A program made the position numbers and the translations under genes. The notes beneath the pieces are model-generated. The model ran no database searches, was not told where the DNA came from, and saw nothing but the letters and a program-made list of their open reading frames with translations. Shown here one piece after another: positions 5,849 to 12,405 of a stretch of 21,158 nucleotides of DNA (position 1 is its first letter; the number at the start of each line of letters is the position of its first letter). This DNA comes from a virus. The stretch is taken from positions 1-21,158 of the IMG/VR virus record IMGVR_UViG_3300042301_003057. The stretch is one strand, 5' to 3'.

Positions 5849-6000
5849 CGGTTCGCGTACAACCATCCGGAGACGGCACCCATGACCACGAAGTAAACTC
5901 CGGCCACTGTGTCAATGACCTGGAGCGCCATGCTCGGCGTGTTCACCGAGTTGACGATGAACAGGAACCCGACCAGGAACGCGAAGATGGTCTGCATCAT
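5845..6000 (-). CDS. Small membrane protein with two TM helices
   Basis: A 51-residue reading frame: MMQTIFAFLVGFLFIVNSVN..., then a second hydrophobic stretch VIDTVAGVYFVVMGAVSGWL, ending YANR. Two hydrophobic segments (about residues 3-19 and 28-46) form a likely membrane hairpin. Its ATG (5998-6000) overlaps the TAA of ssb by one base, and its TGA overlaps the rusA ATG, so it fits exactly between two firmly identified genes. The family is not recognised. A membrane peptide inside a replication operon is unusual, though such peptides are common orphans in actinophages. Confidence 0.65.
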   Translation of the reverse strand: MMQTIFAFLVGFLFIVNSVNTPSMALQVIDTVAGVYFVVMGAVSGWLYANR

Positions 6001-6368
6001 TAGAACGGCGCGTCCTCGACCGGGGTAGCGCCCAGGCCACGTACCAGGTTAGAAACCGGGTCACCGGCCGGCTGACGGCGCTCAGCGGGGGTTACTGAGG
6101 TGGCGCGTACCTTGAGGCTCACGCCGGTAGAACCGTCACGCTTGTCGTAGGTGCCGACCTTGAGGCTGCCGGTCACGCGGAGCAAGTCGCCCTCGTTGAT
6201 GTTGGAAGCGTCCTCAACGGTTACGTCCAGGTAGTCCTTGCCGACAGTTTCCCACTGTCCGGTCATTTCAGACTTCGCTCGCTGAGAGTGGCTCATCTTG
6301 AGAACCGTTCCCCAGTCAAACTGCTTGATTTCGTTTACAAAGCCCTCAAACTCCAGGGTTAGTGCCAT
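6000..6368 (-). CDS. ssb: Single-stranded DNA-binding protein
   Basis: The 122-residue protein has an OB-fold pattern of phage SSBs: LTLEFEGFVNEIKQFDWGTVLKMSHSQR (3-30), WETVGKDYLDVTV (39-51), then NEGDLLRVTGSLKVGTYDKRDGSTGVSLKVRAT (58-90). The tail is flexible and ends in an acidic hydrophobic tip, VEDAPF, as in SSBs that recruit partners through DDDIPF-like ends. It coats single-stranded DNA at forks and recombination intermediates. It is flanked by the replication initiator and RusA, as expected. The start is fixed by GAAAGGAAAAGCAACATG. A GGCC inverted repeat (6390-6403) lies in its leader, so it may also have its own promoter. Confidence 0.82.
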   Translation of the reverse strand: MALTLEFEGFVNEIKQFDWGTVLKMSHSQRAKSEMTGQWETVGKDYLDVTVEDASNINEGDLLRVTGSLKVGTYDKRDGSTGVSLKVRATSVTPAERRQPAGDPVSNLVRGLGATPVEDAPF

Positions 6369-6389
6369 GTTGCTTTTCCTTTCTTGGGT

Positions 6390-6418
6390 CTGGCCGTGGC
6401 CAGCGCTTTCTGTGTCTA
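6390..6418 (-). promoter_or_regulatory. ssb leader with inverted repeat and weak -10
   Basis: A CTGGCC-N2-GGCCAG inverted repeat (6390-6403) lies between the replication initiator stop and the ssb ribosome site. A TAGACA hexamer (6413-6418) that overlaps the initiator TAG could be a weak -10, but no good -35 is found. The layout (stop-overlapping hexamer, GGCC repeat, conserved ribosome site) parallels the leader at 5359-5386, which is the main reason for listing it. Confidence 0.3.
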
Positions 6419-7354
6419 GTTCAGGCTTTCAAGGGCTTGCACTAGGGAGCGGGCAGTGGCCGGCACTTCAATGCCTTTCTCGTTCCACTGACCCACGTAC
6501 TTAGCATACGAGGTGTATAGCGGTTCAGTTTGTTTCGACACGCGCAACAAAAACGCCCGGTTCAACGGCAGCAAGTCTTCCCAGGTGCACGTAACCTCAC
6601 CGGCCTGCCACTCGCGCATCCAGGCACTACGTACCCGGCTTTCCTCGGCCGGTTGCATAGCCTGCTGAGCAGCCTGCTCGCGCGCCTCCTGCCGGCTTAG
6701 TTCGCGTACCGGGTACGGCTCGTTCTCCCAGCCCCCGCCGTTCAGCCACGTGGCCGGGTACGGGATGTATTGCTTCGGTGGCAAGTTAGGGTCGTTCGCT
6801 AACCGGTGCACGCCGGCCATGATGTCCGCGCCATGCTCCCGCCACTGCCGGACGAAAACTTTCTTGGCAGCCAGTTTCTCAACCTTGCGCGGGTACACCG
6901 CCCAGAAGGTATCAAACTGCTCATCCACCGCCCGCTCTGCGGGTGTATTACTTAGAGAGTTTTGTTCTCTAAAGGTTTTATTCTTTAAGTCCGCGGGCTG
7001 CCCCATGTGGGGCTGTTCCACTGTGGAATCGCCAACGGTGGTTGAGGTATGTGACGGGTTCATCACGTACCACGCCTTCGCGCCAAACTGTCCGTTCGGC
7101 AACTTAGTCCGGTTTACCTCAAGCCAGCCCTGCTCGGTTAGGTTTTGGATAGCGCCGTTGATGGCGTACCGGCCGAGACTAGTCTCGCGCTCAATCTGCC
7201 CGTAGGTCAGGTCGTACCCGTGTTGATGGCTCATCAGGTAGGCCAGCAGCCGGAACGCATTCTGCGTAATCCGCGGGTTGCGGATGGCCTCTCTAGGGAT
7301 TTGTGCAAACGGCTGATTGTCCAGCCGGTAAACCTTGTGTACTCCAGTTTCCAT
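6416..7354 (-). CDS. Replication initiation protein with N-terminal winged HTH
   Basis: A 312-residue protein. Residues about 18-85 form a winged helix (IPREAIRNPRITQNAFRLLAYL..., GRYAINGAIQNLTEQGWLEV), as in DnaD/RepA-type initiators. After a low-complexity linker, a second conserved block (FDTFWAVYPRKVEKLAAKKVFVRQW, then QYIPYPATWLNGGGWENE, about 150-220) is typical of phage replisome-organiser proteins. It probably binds the phage origin and helps to load the helicase. The ATG at 7354 follows AAAGGGCAACAA; a start at 7396 would overlap the HNH gene by 29 bp and lacks a ribosome site. ssb lies directly downstream. The origin may lie within or near this gene, but no iterons are obvious. Confidence 0.78.
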   Translation of the reverse strand: METGVHKVYRLDNQPFAQIPREAIRNPRITQNAFRLLAYLMSHQHGYDLTYGQIERETSLGRYAINGAIQNLTEQGWLEVNRTKLPNGQFGAKAWYVMNPSHTSTTVGDSTVEQPHMGQPADLKNKTFREQNSLSNTPAERAVDEQFDTFWAVYPRKVEKLAAKKVFVRQWREHGADIMAGVHRLANDPNLPPKQYIPYPATWLNGGGWENEPYPVRELSRQEAREQAAQQAMQPAEESRVRSAWMREWQAGEVTCTWEDLLPLNRAFLLRVSKQTEPLYTSYAKYVGQWNEKGIEVPATARSLVQALESLN

Positions 7355-7367
7355 TTGTTGCCCTTTC

Positions 7368-7691
7368 TCAAGGTGCAACTCTACGGCCAAACTCATTGTC
7401 CAACAACCACGCCACGCCAGACAAACTGTCGCGTACCGGAACCTCCAACGGACTTTCCCATGACTCTAACTTCCAGCCGTTCTCCCTGGCCAGGCTCGCC
7501 CACCGGTGGTCGCTTTCAATAAGCCCGTTCAGTTGCGAGCAGAGAACAACGATGTTGCTCGGCGCGTCAAGAAGTTTGCTTCCGCCCATACCTCGGTTGA
7601 TACGATGGTTCGGCGCGACCGCCTCAGTTTCGCCACAGTGAAGGCAATAGAAATCGCGGTCGAGATACTTCTGGAACTGCTTCGGGGTCAT
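7368..7691 (-). CDS. HNH endonuclease
   Basis: The 107-residue protein has CLHCG (C16, C19), then NHRINRGMGG (from residue 28), SNIVVLCSQLNGLIESD (about 45-61) and a C-terminal basic end. This is the phage HNH form 'C..C ... H.h.RG.GG ... SNiv.LC...n..iE'. It would nick or cleave DNA with one bound metal; roles in packaging or homing are known for relatives. The ATG at 7691 has no visible ribosome site, which is odd for this phage. The same frame remains open upstream for 45 codons without ATG/GTG/TTG until the amber stop of the preceding gene. Confidence 0.75.
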   Translation of the reverse strand: MTPKQFQKYLDRDFYCLHCGETEAVAPNHRINRGMGGSKLLDAPSNIVVLCSQLNGLIESDHRWASLARENGWKLESWESPLEVPVRDSLSGVAWLLDNEFGRRVAP

Positions 7692-7826
7692 TTTGGTAAC
7701 GTTCAGGTAACGGGCTTGAAGTCCACTATCGGTAAGGAAAACCGCGTTCAGGCACCGGGCAAGGTACTTAGTGCTTGAACGGGGGTTGAAGCCTCTACGG
7801 GGCTTGTGAGGCGTTTCAGGCCAGGC
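7692..7826 (-). other. 135-bp gap between two genes of the recombination operon
   Basis: No ATG, GTG or TTG starts a convincing gene here. In the frame of the HNH gene the whole stretch is open, back to the TAG (7827-7829) that ends the coiled-coil gene, and its middle reads plausibly as protein (SSTKYLARCLNAVFLTDSGLQARYLNVTK). A near-palindrome (GCTTGAAC/GGTTGAAGC, about 7772-7791) could fold as a hairpin. It may hold an untranslated element, an HNH start that I cannot see, or a 5' extension. Confidence 0.3.
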
Positions 7827-8186
7827 CTATCTTTCGCCCACGCCGGCAGTTTTCCACTGCAACTCAATCATTTTGCCGGCAGTCTGAGTAGCGTTCAGAG
7901 CCTCGCTGAGGTGTCGGAGTTTGGTCTTGATACGTTGCACTTCGGCCTTCGCCAACTCGGCTGCCTCGCGCGTTTCTATGCTCTTGAGTTTGGACACGGC
8001 CTGCCGGTCAGCGACCGTACCCTGCGCATCCAGGAACGCGAGCATCTCTTGACGCTCGGCCTCAAGGTCAAGCGTGATGGCTTTCTTCTCGGCGTCCGCA
8101 AGAAGCGCGACACCCTTCGCGGACTGCTCCCGGATAGAAGCAAGTTCACGGATTACATCTGCCGGATACTCAATCAAGGTCGTCAC
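7827..8186 (-). CDS. Coiled-coil protein of the recombination operon
   Basis: A 119-residue, mostly helical protein with a long central segment rich in Ala, Glu and Lys (AEKKAITLDLEAERQEMLAFLDAQGTVADRQAVSKLKSIETREAAELAKAEVQRIKTKLRHLSEALNA). I recognise the 'FLDAQGTVADRQA' core and the C-terminal 'ELQWKTAG' from small phage proteins that sit next to RecT/Erf-type annealing proteins and YqaJ exonucleases in actinophages. Their role is undefined; a partner of the recombination proteins is plausible. The ATG at 8186 overlaps the upstream gene by 17 bp. The stop is an amber codon in the frame of the next HNH gene. Confidence 0.65.
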   Translation of the reverse strand: MTTLIEYPADVIRELASIREQSAKGVALLADAEKKAITLDLEAERQEMLAFLDAQGTVADRQAVSKLKSIETREAAELAKAEVQRIKTKLRHLSEALNATQTAGKMIELQWKTAGVGER

Positions 8187-8370
8187 TTTCTATTTCTTGC
8201 TGAACCTTGAGCAACCTCATACCCAGACGGGCTGCCTCAAGGAGGTACTTATCACGAAGCCGGTCATTGACCGTAGAGTACGGGGTCAAAGCCCCGTACT
8301 CCCTTGCTAGTGCCAGCAGGTCGTCAATCGCTGCCACCAGGACGGCGCGGTCACTCAGTAGCGGGTGCAA
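8170..8370 (-). CDS. Hypothetical protein, about 66 aa
   Basis: A small helical protein (HPLLSDRAVLVAAIDDLLALAREYGALTPYSTVNDRLRDKYLLEAARLGMRLLKVQQEIESDDLD). No motif is recognised. The start is uncertain: no ATG is available. A TTG at 8370 has GAAGG nine bases before it and is preferred here; another TTG at 8379 would give three more residues but directly abuts GAAGG. It overlaps the 3' end of the annealing-protein gene, and its own end overlaps the coiled-coil gene, consistent with coupled translation. Confidence 0.5.
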   Translation of the reverse strand: MHPLLSDRAVLVAAIDDLLALAREYGALTPYSTVNDRLRDKYLLEAARLGMRLLKVQQEIESDDLD

Positions 8371-8881
8371 GTGTTGCAACCTTCGCCTTGATGGCGTCTA
8401 GCACGGCCTCACCGGCTCTCGCGGTACGCGCCTGCGTGTACAGGCCACGGGCGGTCTCGATGTCTGCCAGGCCGTCAATCTGCGCCTGCCAATCAACCTT
8501 CGGCTTAGCCGGTGCCTTCGGGGTTACCCCGCGCTCCACCTTCGCCATTTCCTCACGGCTAGTGCGCTTGTTGCCCGAGAGGTTCATGTTCGCCAGGCAC
8601 CGACCAATAGCCGATGTCTCACAGTTCTCCAGGGCGCTCGTCTTGTTGGCCATGCCGTTCATGCCATCCACCTCAAACGCCCACCCGGTTGCCTTCGGGC
8701 AGTCGGCCATTTGCTCCTCGCCCGTTAGGTAGATGCGCGCCTCAACAACCCAGGTGCTCACCGTACGGTCAGCCGGGGTTGTGTGGTTCACGGTAACGAC
8801 CCTCATGTCGGGGTACATTTCGTGCGCCCGCTTCAGACGCTCCTCAACGGTTTCGTAGTCTTGCAAGTTGAACTGTGCCAT
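8351..8881 (-). CDS. Putative Erf/Sak-like single-strand annealing protein
   Basis: A 176-residue protein. The most telling segment is MANKTSALENCETSAIGRCLANMNLSG (residues 77-103), which resembles the 'ALE..ETsAIGRALan' motif of Erf-type recombinases. The N-terminus (FNLQDYETVEERLKRAHEMYPDMRVVT) and the middle WVVEARIYL, ATGWAFEVDGMNGM fit the same family. The C-terminal part, after about residue 118, is a Pro/Lys linker plus a helical tail. Such proteins anneal complementary single strands during recombination. Directly upstream is the YqaJ exonuclease, the usual partner. The start has the conserved leader GAAGGGATAGCAACATG. Confidence 0.6.
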   Translation of the reverse strand: MAQFNLQDYETVEERLKRAHEMYPDMRVVTVNHTTPADRTVSTWVVEARIYLTGEEQMADCPKATGWAFEVDGMNGMANKTSALENCETSAIGRCLANMNLSGNKRTSREEMAKVERGVTPKAPAKPKVDWQAQIDGLADIETARGLYTQARTARAGEAVLDAIKAKVATLAPATE

Positions 8882-8885
8882 GTTG

Positions 8886-9800
8886 CTATCCCTTCTTAGT
8901 TACTAGGTATGGAGTGCCACCGTTACGGCTCTGCCGGCTTAGAACCCACTGGTCGTCCACCAGGCCACGCTTAGCAGTTTTCATTTCGGCCAACACTCTA
9001 GTTTTCATTTCATTTAGTTTACTCTGTGCAGCCTCAAACTCCTGCAGCGCCACGAAGTAGTAAACACCTAACTGGCCTAACTCCACCGGGTCAAGGGTGT
9101 CGTCAATGGCCGGGTGCATTTTCTTCACCGCTTCAAGCGTGGAATCTGCACCGTCAAACTCGGGCTGTCTGTCCTCTAGCACGTGCGCCCGGAAGCGTTC
9201 CGCTAGTTGCAGGTTCGTAGCCTGCTCAAACTCGTCAGCCTCAACCAAAATCTCAACGTACTTCCGGCCGGCAAACAACACCGCGACATACGCCTCGGTA
9301 AAACCGAACGTCTGCATGTACCACTGGATTTGCGTACGGTAATAGACCGGCACCGTCCAGCCGTCACGCGTTTTCCAATCGTCCTCGTAACTGGCCGTCT
9401 TTACCTCAAGCACGCCCCAGGAACCGTCAGGCTTTTGGTAGAGGCCATCAGTGTTAGCCAACTGCCACGGACGTTCCTCGTTCACCCAGGTACCGGTCTC
9501 GCGGTACAGAGTAAAGTCAGCGTGGTTCTCGGCAAACTTGTCGGCAATAACTGCCTCAAGCCTCGTGCCCCACTCAACCGCGTCACTCGTCAGTACCGGC
9601 CTCTCAACCTTGCCGGTTTTTTGAGCCCACAGAGCAAAGGGGCTCACCCAGGGGCTACAACCGACAACGGCTGCCACCTCCGAGCCACCAATCGCGCCAC
9701 GGCGCAACTCGTGCCATTCCTCGCTCTTAGCCTCATAGTTTCCTGCACGGCGTGCCGTACCGAGAACGTCACCAATAGGTGCTATCTTTTTTCTAGGCAT
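8886..9800 (-). CDS. YqaJ-family exonuclease (viral recombinase)
   Basis: The 304-residue protein follows the YqaJ pattern: SEEWHELRRGAIGGSEVAAVVGCSPW (residues 26-51), VEWGTRLEAVIADKFAE (75-91), ANTDGLY (115-121), LEVKTASYEDDW (131-142) and YYRTQIQWYMQTFG (153-166). The PD-(D/E)xK catalytic residues are likely D118, E132 and K134, with Q157 in the family's conserved QxQ. It is expected to resect double-stranded ends for the annealing protein that follows. It is the first gene of the recombination-replication operon. The ATG at 9800 has GAAGGGAAG about 9 bp upstream, and the stop lies in the next gene's leader. Confidence 0.88.
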   Translation of the reverse strand: MPRKKIAPIGDVLGTARRAGNYEAKSEEWHELRRGAIGGSEVAAVVGCSPWVSPFALWAQKTGKVERPVLTSDAVEWGTRLEAVIADKFAENHADFTLYRETGTWVNEERPWQLANTDGLYQKPDGSWGVLEVKTASYEDDWKTRDGWTVPVYYRTQIQWYMQTFGFTEAYVAVLFAGRKYVEILVEADEFEQATNLQLAERFRAHVLEDRQPEFDGADSTLEAVKKMHPAIDDTLDPVELGQLGVYYFVALQEFEAAQSKLNEMKTRVLAEMKTAKRGLVDDQWVLSRQSRNGGTPYLVTKKG

Positions 9801-9831
9801 CGGGTTTTACTTCCCTTCTCCCCGGTTCCTT

Positions 9832-9908
9832 GCAAGCCGGCCGGTTTCTTTACTGGCCGGTTTTGCATTTCTCCGGGCTAATCGTTTACTATTTACGTAA
9901 TAACTCTA
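9832..9908. promoter_or_regulatory. Divergent control region between exonuclease and whiB
   Basis: The region between the exonuclease (leftward) and whiB (rightward) carries a minus-strand -10 candidate TAGAGT (9903-9908) within TAGAGTTATTACGT, a 14-bp match to the element at 1745-1758. A TCGTTTAC sequence (9882-9889) resembles the TAACGA boxes elsewhere. The exonuclease leader holds a CCGGCC/GGCCGG hairpin (9837-9842 and 9855-9860, loop 12 nt). A possible plus-strand promoter for whiB (TTTACT at 9885-9890, TATACC at 9907-9912, spacer 16) overlaps the leftward one. All assignments are from pattern reading. Confidence 0.4.
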
Positions 9909-9942
9909 TACCAGGGTTAGGACATTTATTGAAGGGAACAAC

Positions 9943-10266
9943 GTGTTTATCGGCAACAACCAAAGAAACGAACTGAACCTGCTGCTCAAGGCCATTGAAG
10001 AAACTGAAGGCGCGGGGGAGTGCTACAACTTTCCAGACGCGTTCTACCCCGACCACCGCAACGGCGGGAACGGTGAGTTGACGAAGTGGGCAGTGGCAAT
10101 CTGCAAGGACTGCCCGCTGCAGAGGCTCTGTGGCGAGTACGCCGTGAAGTGGGAGTTGGACGGTATCTGGGGTGGCCTAGTGCCGGCCGAGCGTGAACGT
10201 ATCCGCCGTGGCCGGGGCATCACCCTGCCTAAGTACGACCCTGAGTTTTTTGGTTCCGTGGCCTAG
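9943..10266 (+). CDS. whiB: WhiB-family transcriptional regulator
   Basis: The 107-residue protein has the four WhiB cysteines in order: C27 (GECYNFPDAFYPD), C54 and C57 (AICKDC), and C63 (LC). It also has the GIWGG turn (74-78) and ER pairs just after it. WhiB-like proteins bind a [4Fe-4S] cluster through these cysteines and associate with the primary sigma factor in actinobacteria; phage copies can alter host transcription. It is the only plus-strand gene between 5 and 13 kb and is divergent from the exonuclease operon. The start is GTG at 9943, preceded by GAAGGGAACAAC, a variant of the conserved start context. Its stop CTAG is shared with the convergent gene. Confidence 0.88.
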   Translation: MFIGNNQRNELNLLLKAIEETEGAGECYNFPDAFYPDHRNGGNGELTKWAVAICKDCPLQRLCGEYAVKWELDGIWGGLVPAERERIRRGRGITLPKYDPEFFGSVA

Positions 10267-10532
10267 CGGAACATCCGGCGCAACGCCTCGGCAGCAGGAG
10301 CACCTATTGCTGAGGCGTTCTGCGTCAGCCAGGCCTCCAACGAGTCAGCCGGCACGGGTGGCTGCAACGCATCCAGAAGCGCCTCTACCTCCTCGTCCAG
10401 GGCGTGAGAGGGCAACTGCTCAACCCTGGCCAGCAGTCGCGCGAGAGGCAGCCTCACCGCGTCAAAGTCCTTGCTCCAAACTAGGTGCTCATCACTAAGC
10501 AGCCTCACGACCGCGCTCAAGCGTTCCAACAT
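10263..10532 (-). CDS. Hypothetical protein, 89 aa
   Basis: A helical, Leu- and Ala-rich protein (MLERLSAVVRLLSDEHLVWSKDFDAVRLPLARLLARVEQLPSHALDEEVEALLDALQPPVPAD..., ending RRMFR). No conserved motif, membrane segment or cysteine is seen. The start at 10532 is supported by GGGGAAGG. It lies downstream of the sigma-like gene and ends on the same CTAG tetramer that ends whiB on the other strand, so the two genes converge with zero spacing. Function unknown. Confidence 0.6.
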   Translation of the reverse strand: MLERLSAVVRLLSDEHLVWSKDFDAVRLPLARLLARVEQLPSHALDEEVEALLDALQPPVPADSLEAWLTQNASAIGAPAAEALRRMFR

Positions 10533-10548
10533 GATTTACCTTCCCCTG

Positions 10549-11142
10549 CTACAGGCGCTCTCCTGAAAGGGCGTCAGCAAGGCGCTGAACAGCCCGGTTG
10601 ACTTGCTTGAGAGCCCCGTCCTTCGTGACGTTACGGAGTTCACCGATTTCCTCGTACGTCAAACCGTCACGGAACCGCCACTCCAGAACCTCGCGCACTT
10701 GCGGGTTCAGCCCGTAGAACGTGCCGCGAATGTCGGCCATGATGGTCACCGCCTCGTTGAAGTCGTACGCCGGCGCGACCGCCTGGCCACTCACCGGGTT
10801 CACGACCAAAGTCGTTTGAGGCACGTCCTCGAACAGATAGGGCAGAGCCCGGCTCAGCAACTCAGGCGTATAAAAGTTGTCCGCGTTCAACGGCCGGCCG
10901 ACACGAGCAGCCGTCTCGCGAGCGCAATACTTCGCTGCCTCACGCCTCAGCGACACGTACAGGTTCGCGCCACCAGACGGCAACGAGCGCCACCTCGTCA
11001 CCGCGTCAGTGTTCTCTACCAGCCACAGATAGAGGTGAGACGTTAGGTCGTCCACCTCAACATTCGCCCACCGCGACCCAACACGTTGAGCCACCTTTTC
11101 AGCAACACGTAACTCGTGCGGGTCAATACTCACCCTAGACAC
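10549..11142 (-). CDS. RNA polymerase sigma-70-like protein
   Basis: A 197-residue protein with sigma-like order. An N-terminal helical part (about 10-80: ANVEVDDLTSHLYLWLVENTDAVTRW..., LRREAAKYCARETAARV) resembles region 2. A C-terminal region-4-type helix-turn-helix follows (LNPQVREVLEWRFRDGLTYEEIGELRNVTKDGALKQVNRAVQRLADAL, about 145-193). This could guide host RNA polymerase to phage promoters, or act as a DNA-binding protein without full sigma function, since region 2 is only loosely matched. The start is GTG at 11142, directly after the TAG of the metallophosphoesterase gene, with GGAGAATAG as ribosome site. Neighbouring genes (HTH, whiB) also look regulatory. Confidence 0.7.
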   Translation of the reverse strand: MSRVSIDPHELRVAEKVAQRVGSRWANVEVDDLTSHLYLWLVENTDAVTRWRSLPSGGANLYVSLRREAAKYCARETAARVGRPLNADNFYTPELLSRALPYLFEDVPQTTLVVNPVSGQAVAPAYDFNEAVTIMADIRGTFYGLNPQVREVLEWRFRDGLTYEEIGELRNVTKDGALKQVNRAVQRLADALSGERL

Positions 11143-12405
11143 CTATTCTCCAATAACTCGACTAGCCGTAACAGTTCTAGGCCAGAAATAGGGCATCACC
11201 GATTCGACCTTCTGGCAGCGGGTCATTGTGAACCGAATCAGGCACGGGTCACTGGCTAGCCCAAATGACTGCGAAAACCAAGCGCTAGTGTCGCAAAGAG
11301 CACCGCCCTGAATCCAATACGTGTCGCCAATCAGCGACTGGAAGCGCGGGTGGTGATAGTGCCCGGTGAACAACAAGTCAGCGTCACCGATAGGGTCGCG
11401 ACTTGCAGCCATGCTCTTGAACCAGGAAAGAATCTTGCCCTCAACGCCTGCACCGGCTCGCGCCACGTGGCCATGCGTCAGGCCGACAACGTGTCCAAGC
11501 ACCTCAACCGTCAACGACAGGCGTTCCTTAGCCGGGAACGAGAACGACACGTGTCCCAGGTTGCCGGCAAGGGCGAAGGCCTCAGCCACCTGCTCAACAA
11601 CCGCCACGTCATCGTTATCCCCGAGGGTCGTGTACGCCTTTCCGTTGTTGCGGTTCTCGCCGTGGTTACCCGGCACGACCGCGACATGAACCGGCAGCCC
11701 GTGCGAAGCCACGTCAACCAAAATCTCAGTCAGCAACCTGCGGACAAGTTTTACCTGGTCACGGCGGTCAAGTTGAACCGAGAAAGTCTGCATTTCATAC
11801 CAGCCCAGGATGCCTTCAACGAGGTCACCGGTTACCGGAATGAAAATCTGCGAGGCCGGTCGTCCAGCCTTCTTGAGCGCCTGCAAGTCGTCAGCAACTA
11901 TGCCGGCAATCTGCAGAGCCTTGTCCACCATGCCGGCAACGCCGAAGCCGTCACCCTGGCCGGCCTGCAAGTCAGTGATGTGTACCCCGTACACGCGCTC
12001 AGCGCCCACAGGAGCGGGTTTCTTGACGCGTGCCTTCTTGGCCACCGCCACGAGTTCGCTTAGGTCAGGAAACGCCTCACCGCGCTTGACTACACGAGCC
12101 TTGAAATAGTACAGACGCTTAGTCGCGCCATCTCCAACGTTCGCATCCCAGGCACGAACCTCAACAGTCTTGCCGTCTACCTGAAAACCGGACGGGTCAA
12201 TACCTGGAGGTAGCAGTTGCTCAAGGATGGCGTCCCAATCGGCGGGAGCCTCCGCCAACGGTGGCGTAACAATCACGCCTCGCTCAGTATCCAGACGTGG
12301 CTCCCAGCCGACCGGGTGCTTCTCTCGCTTCCGGCGAACCTCGGTCGCTGCACCATCGGTTCCCACGGCGAGCAGGGCATCTAGCCCAGGTTGCTCAGCG
12401 GTCAT
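11143..12405 (-). CDS. Metallophosphoesterase
   Basis: A 420-residue protein with calcineurin-like motifs in order: HITDLQ (142-147), VTGDLVEG (191-198), VVPGNHGENR (243-252), LTHGH (309-313) and FTGHYHHPR (346-354). These supply the two-metal site (D145, D194, N247, H248, H311, H349, H351). Residues 1-135 are a separate domain of unknown role, ending in a basic segment (AKKARVKKPAP). Actinophage proteins of this architecture are usually annotated as metallophosphoesterases; whether the substrate is DNA, nucleotide or protein is unknown. The ATG at 12405 overlaps the upstream stop (ATGA). The sigma-like gene starts immediately after its TAG. Confidence 0.85.
   Translation of the reverse strand: MTAEQPGLDALLAVGTDGAATEVRRKREKHPVGWEPRLDTERGVIVTPPLAEAPADWDAILEQLLPPGIDPSGFQVDGKTVEVRAWDANVGDGATKRLYYFKARVVKRGEAFPDLSELVAVAKKARVKKPAPVGAERVYGVHITDLQAGQGDGFGVAGMVDKALQIAGIVADDLQALKKAGRPASQIFIPVTGDLVEGILGWYEMQTFSVQLDRRDQVKLVRRLLTEILVDVASHGLPVHVAVVPGNHGENRNNGKAYTTLGDNDDVAVVEQVAEAFALAGNLGHVSFSFPAKERLSLTVEVLGHVVGLTHGHVARAGAGVEGKILSWFKSMAASRDPIGDADLLFTGHYHHPRFQSLIGDTYWIQGGALCDTSAWFSQSFGLASDPCLIRFTMTRCQKVESVMPYFWPRTVTASRVIGE

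Noticed and set aside
7355-7396. Longer start for the replication initiator
   Set aside because: It would overlap the HNH gene by 29 bp without a ribosome site, whereas ATG 7354 has AAAGGGCAACAA directly upstream.
7692-7826. tRNA gene in the intergenic gap
   Set aside because: GTTCAGG-like segments are present, but there is no acceptor stem, no GGTTCGAATCC-type T-arm and no plausible anticodon arm.
11350-12063. Plus-strand 237-codon frame opposite the metallophosphoesterase
   Set aside because: It is antisense to a protein with all its metal-binding motifs, has no ribosome site, and reads as a His/Asn/Arg-rich shadow.
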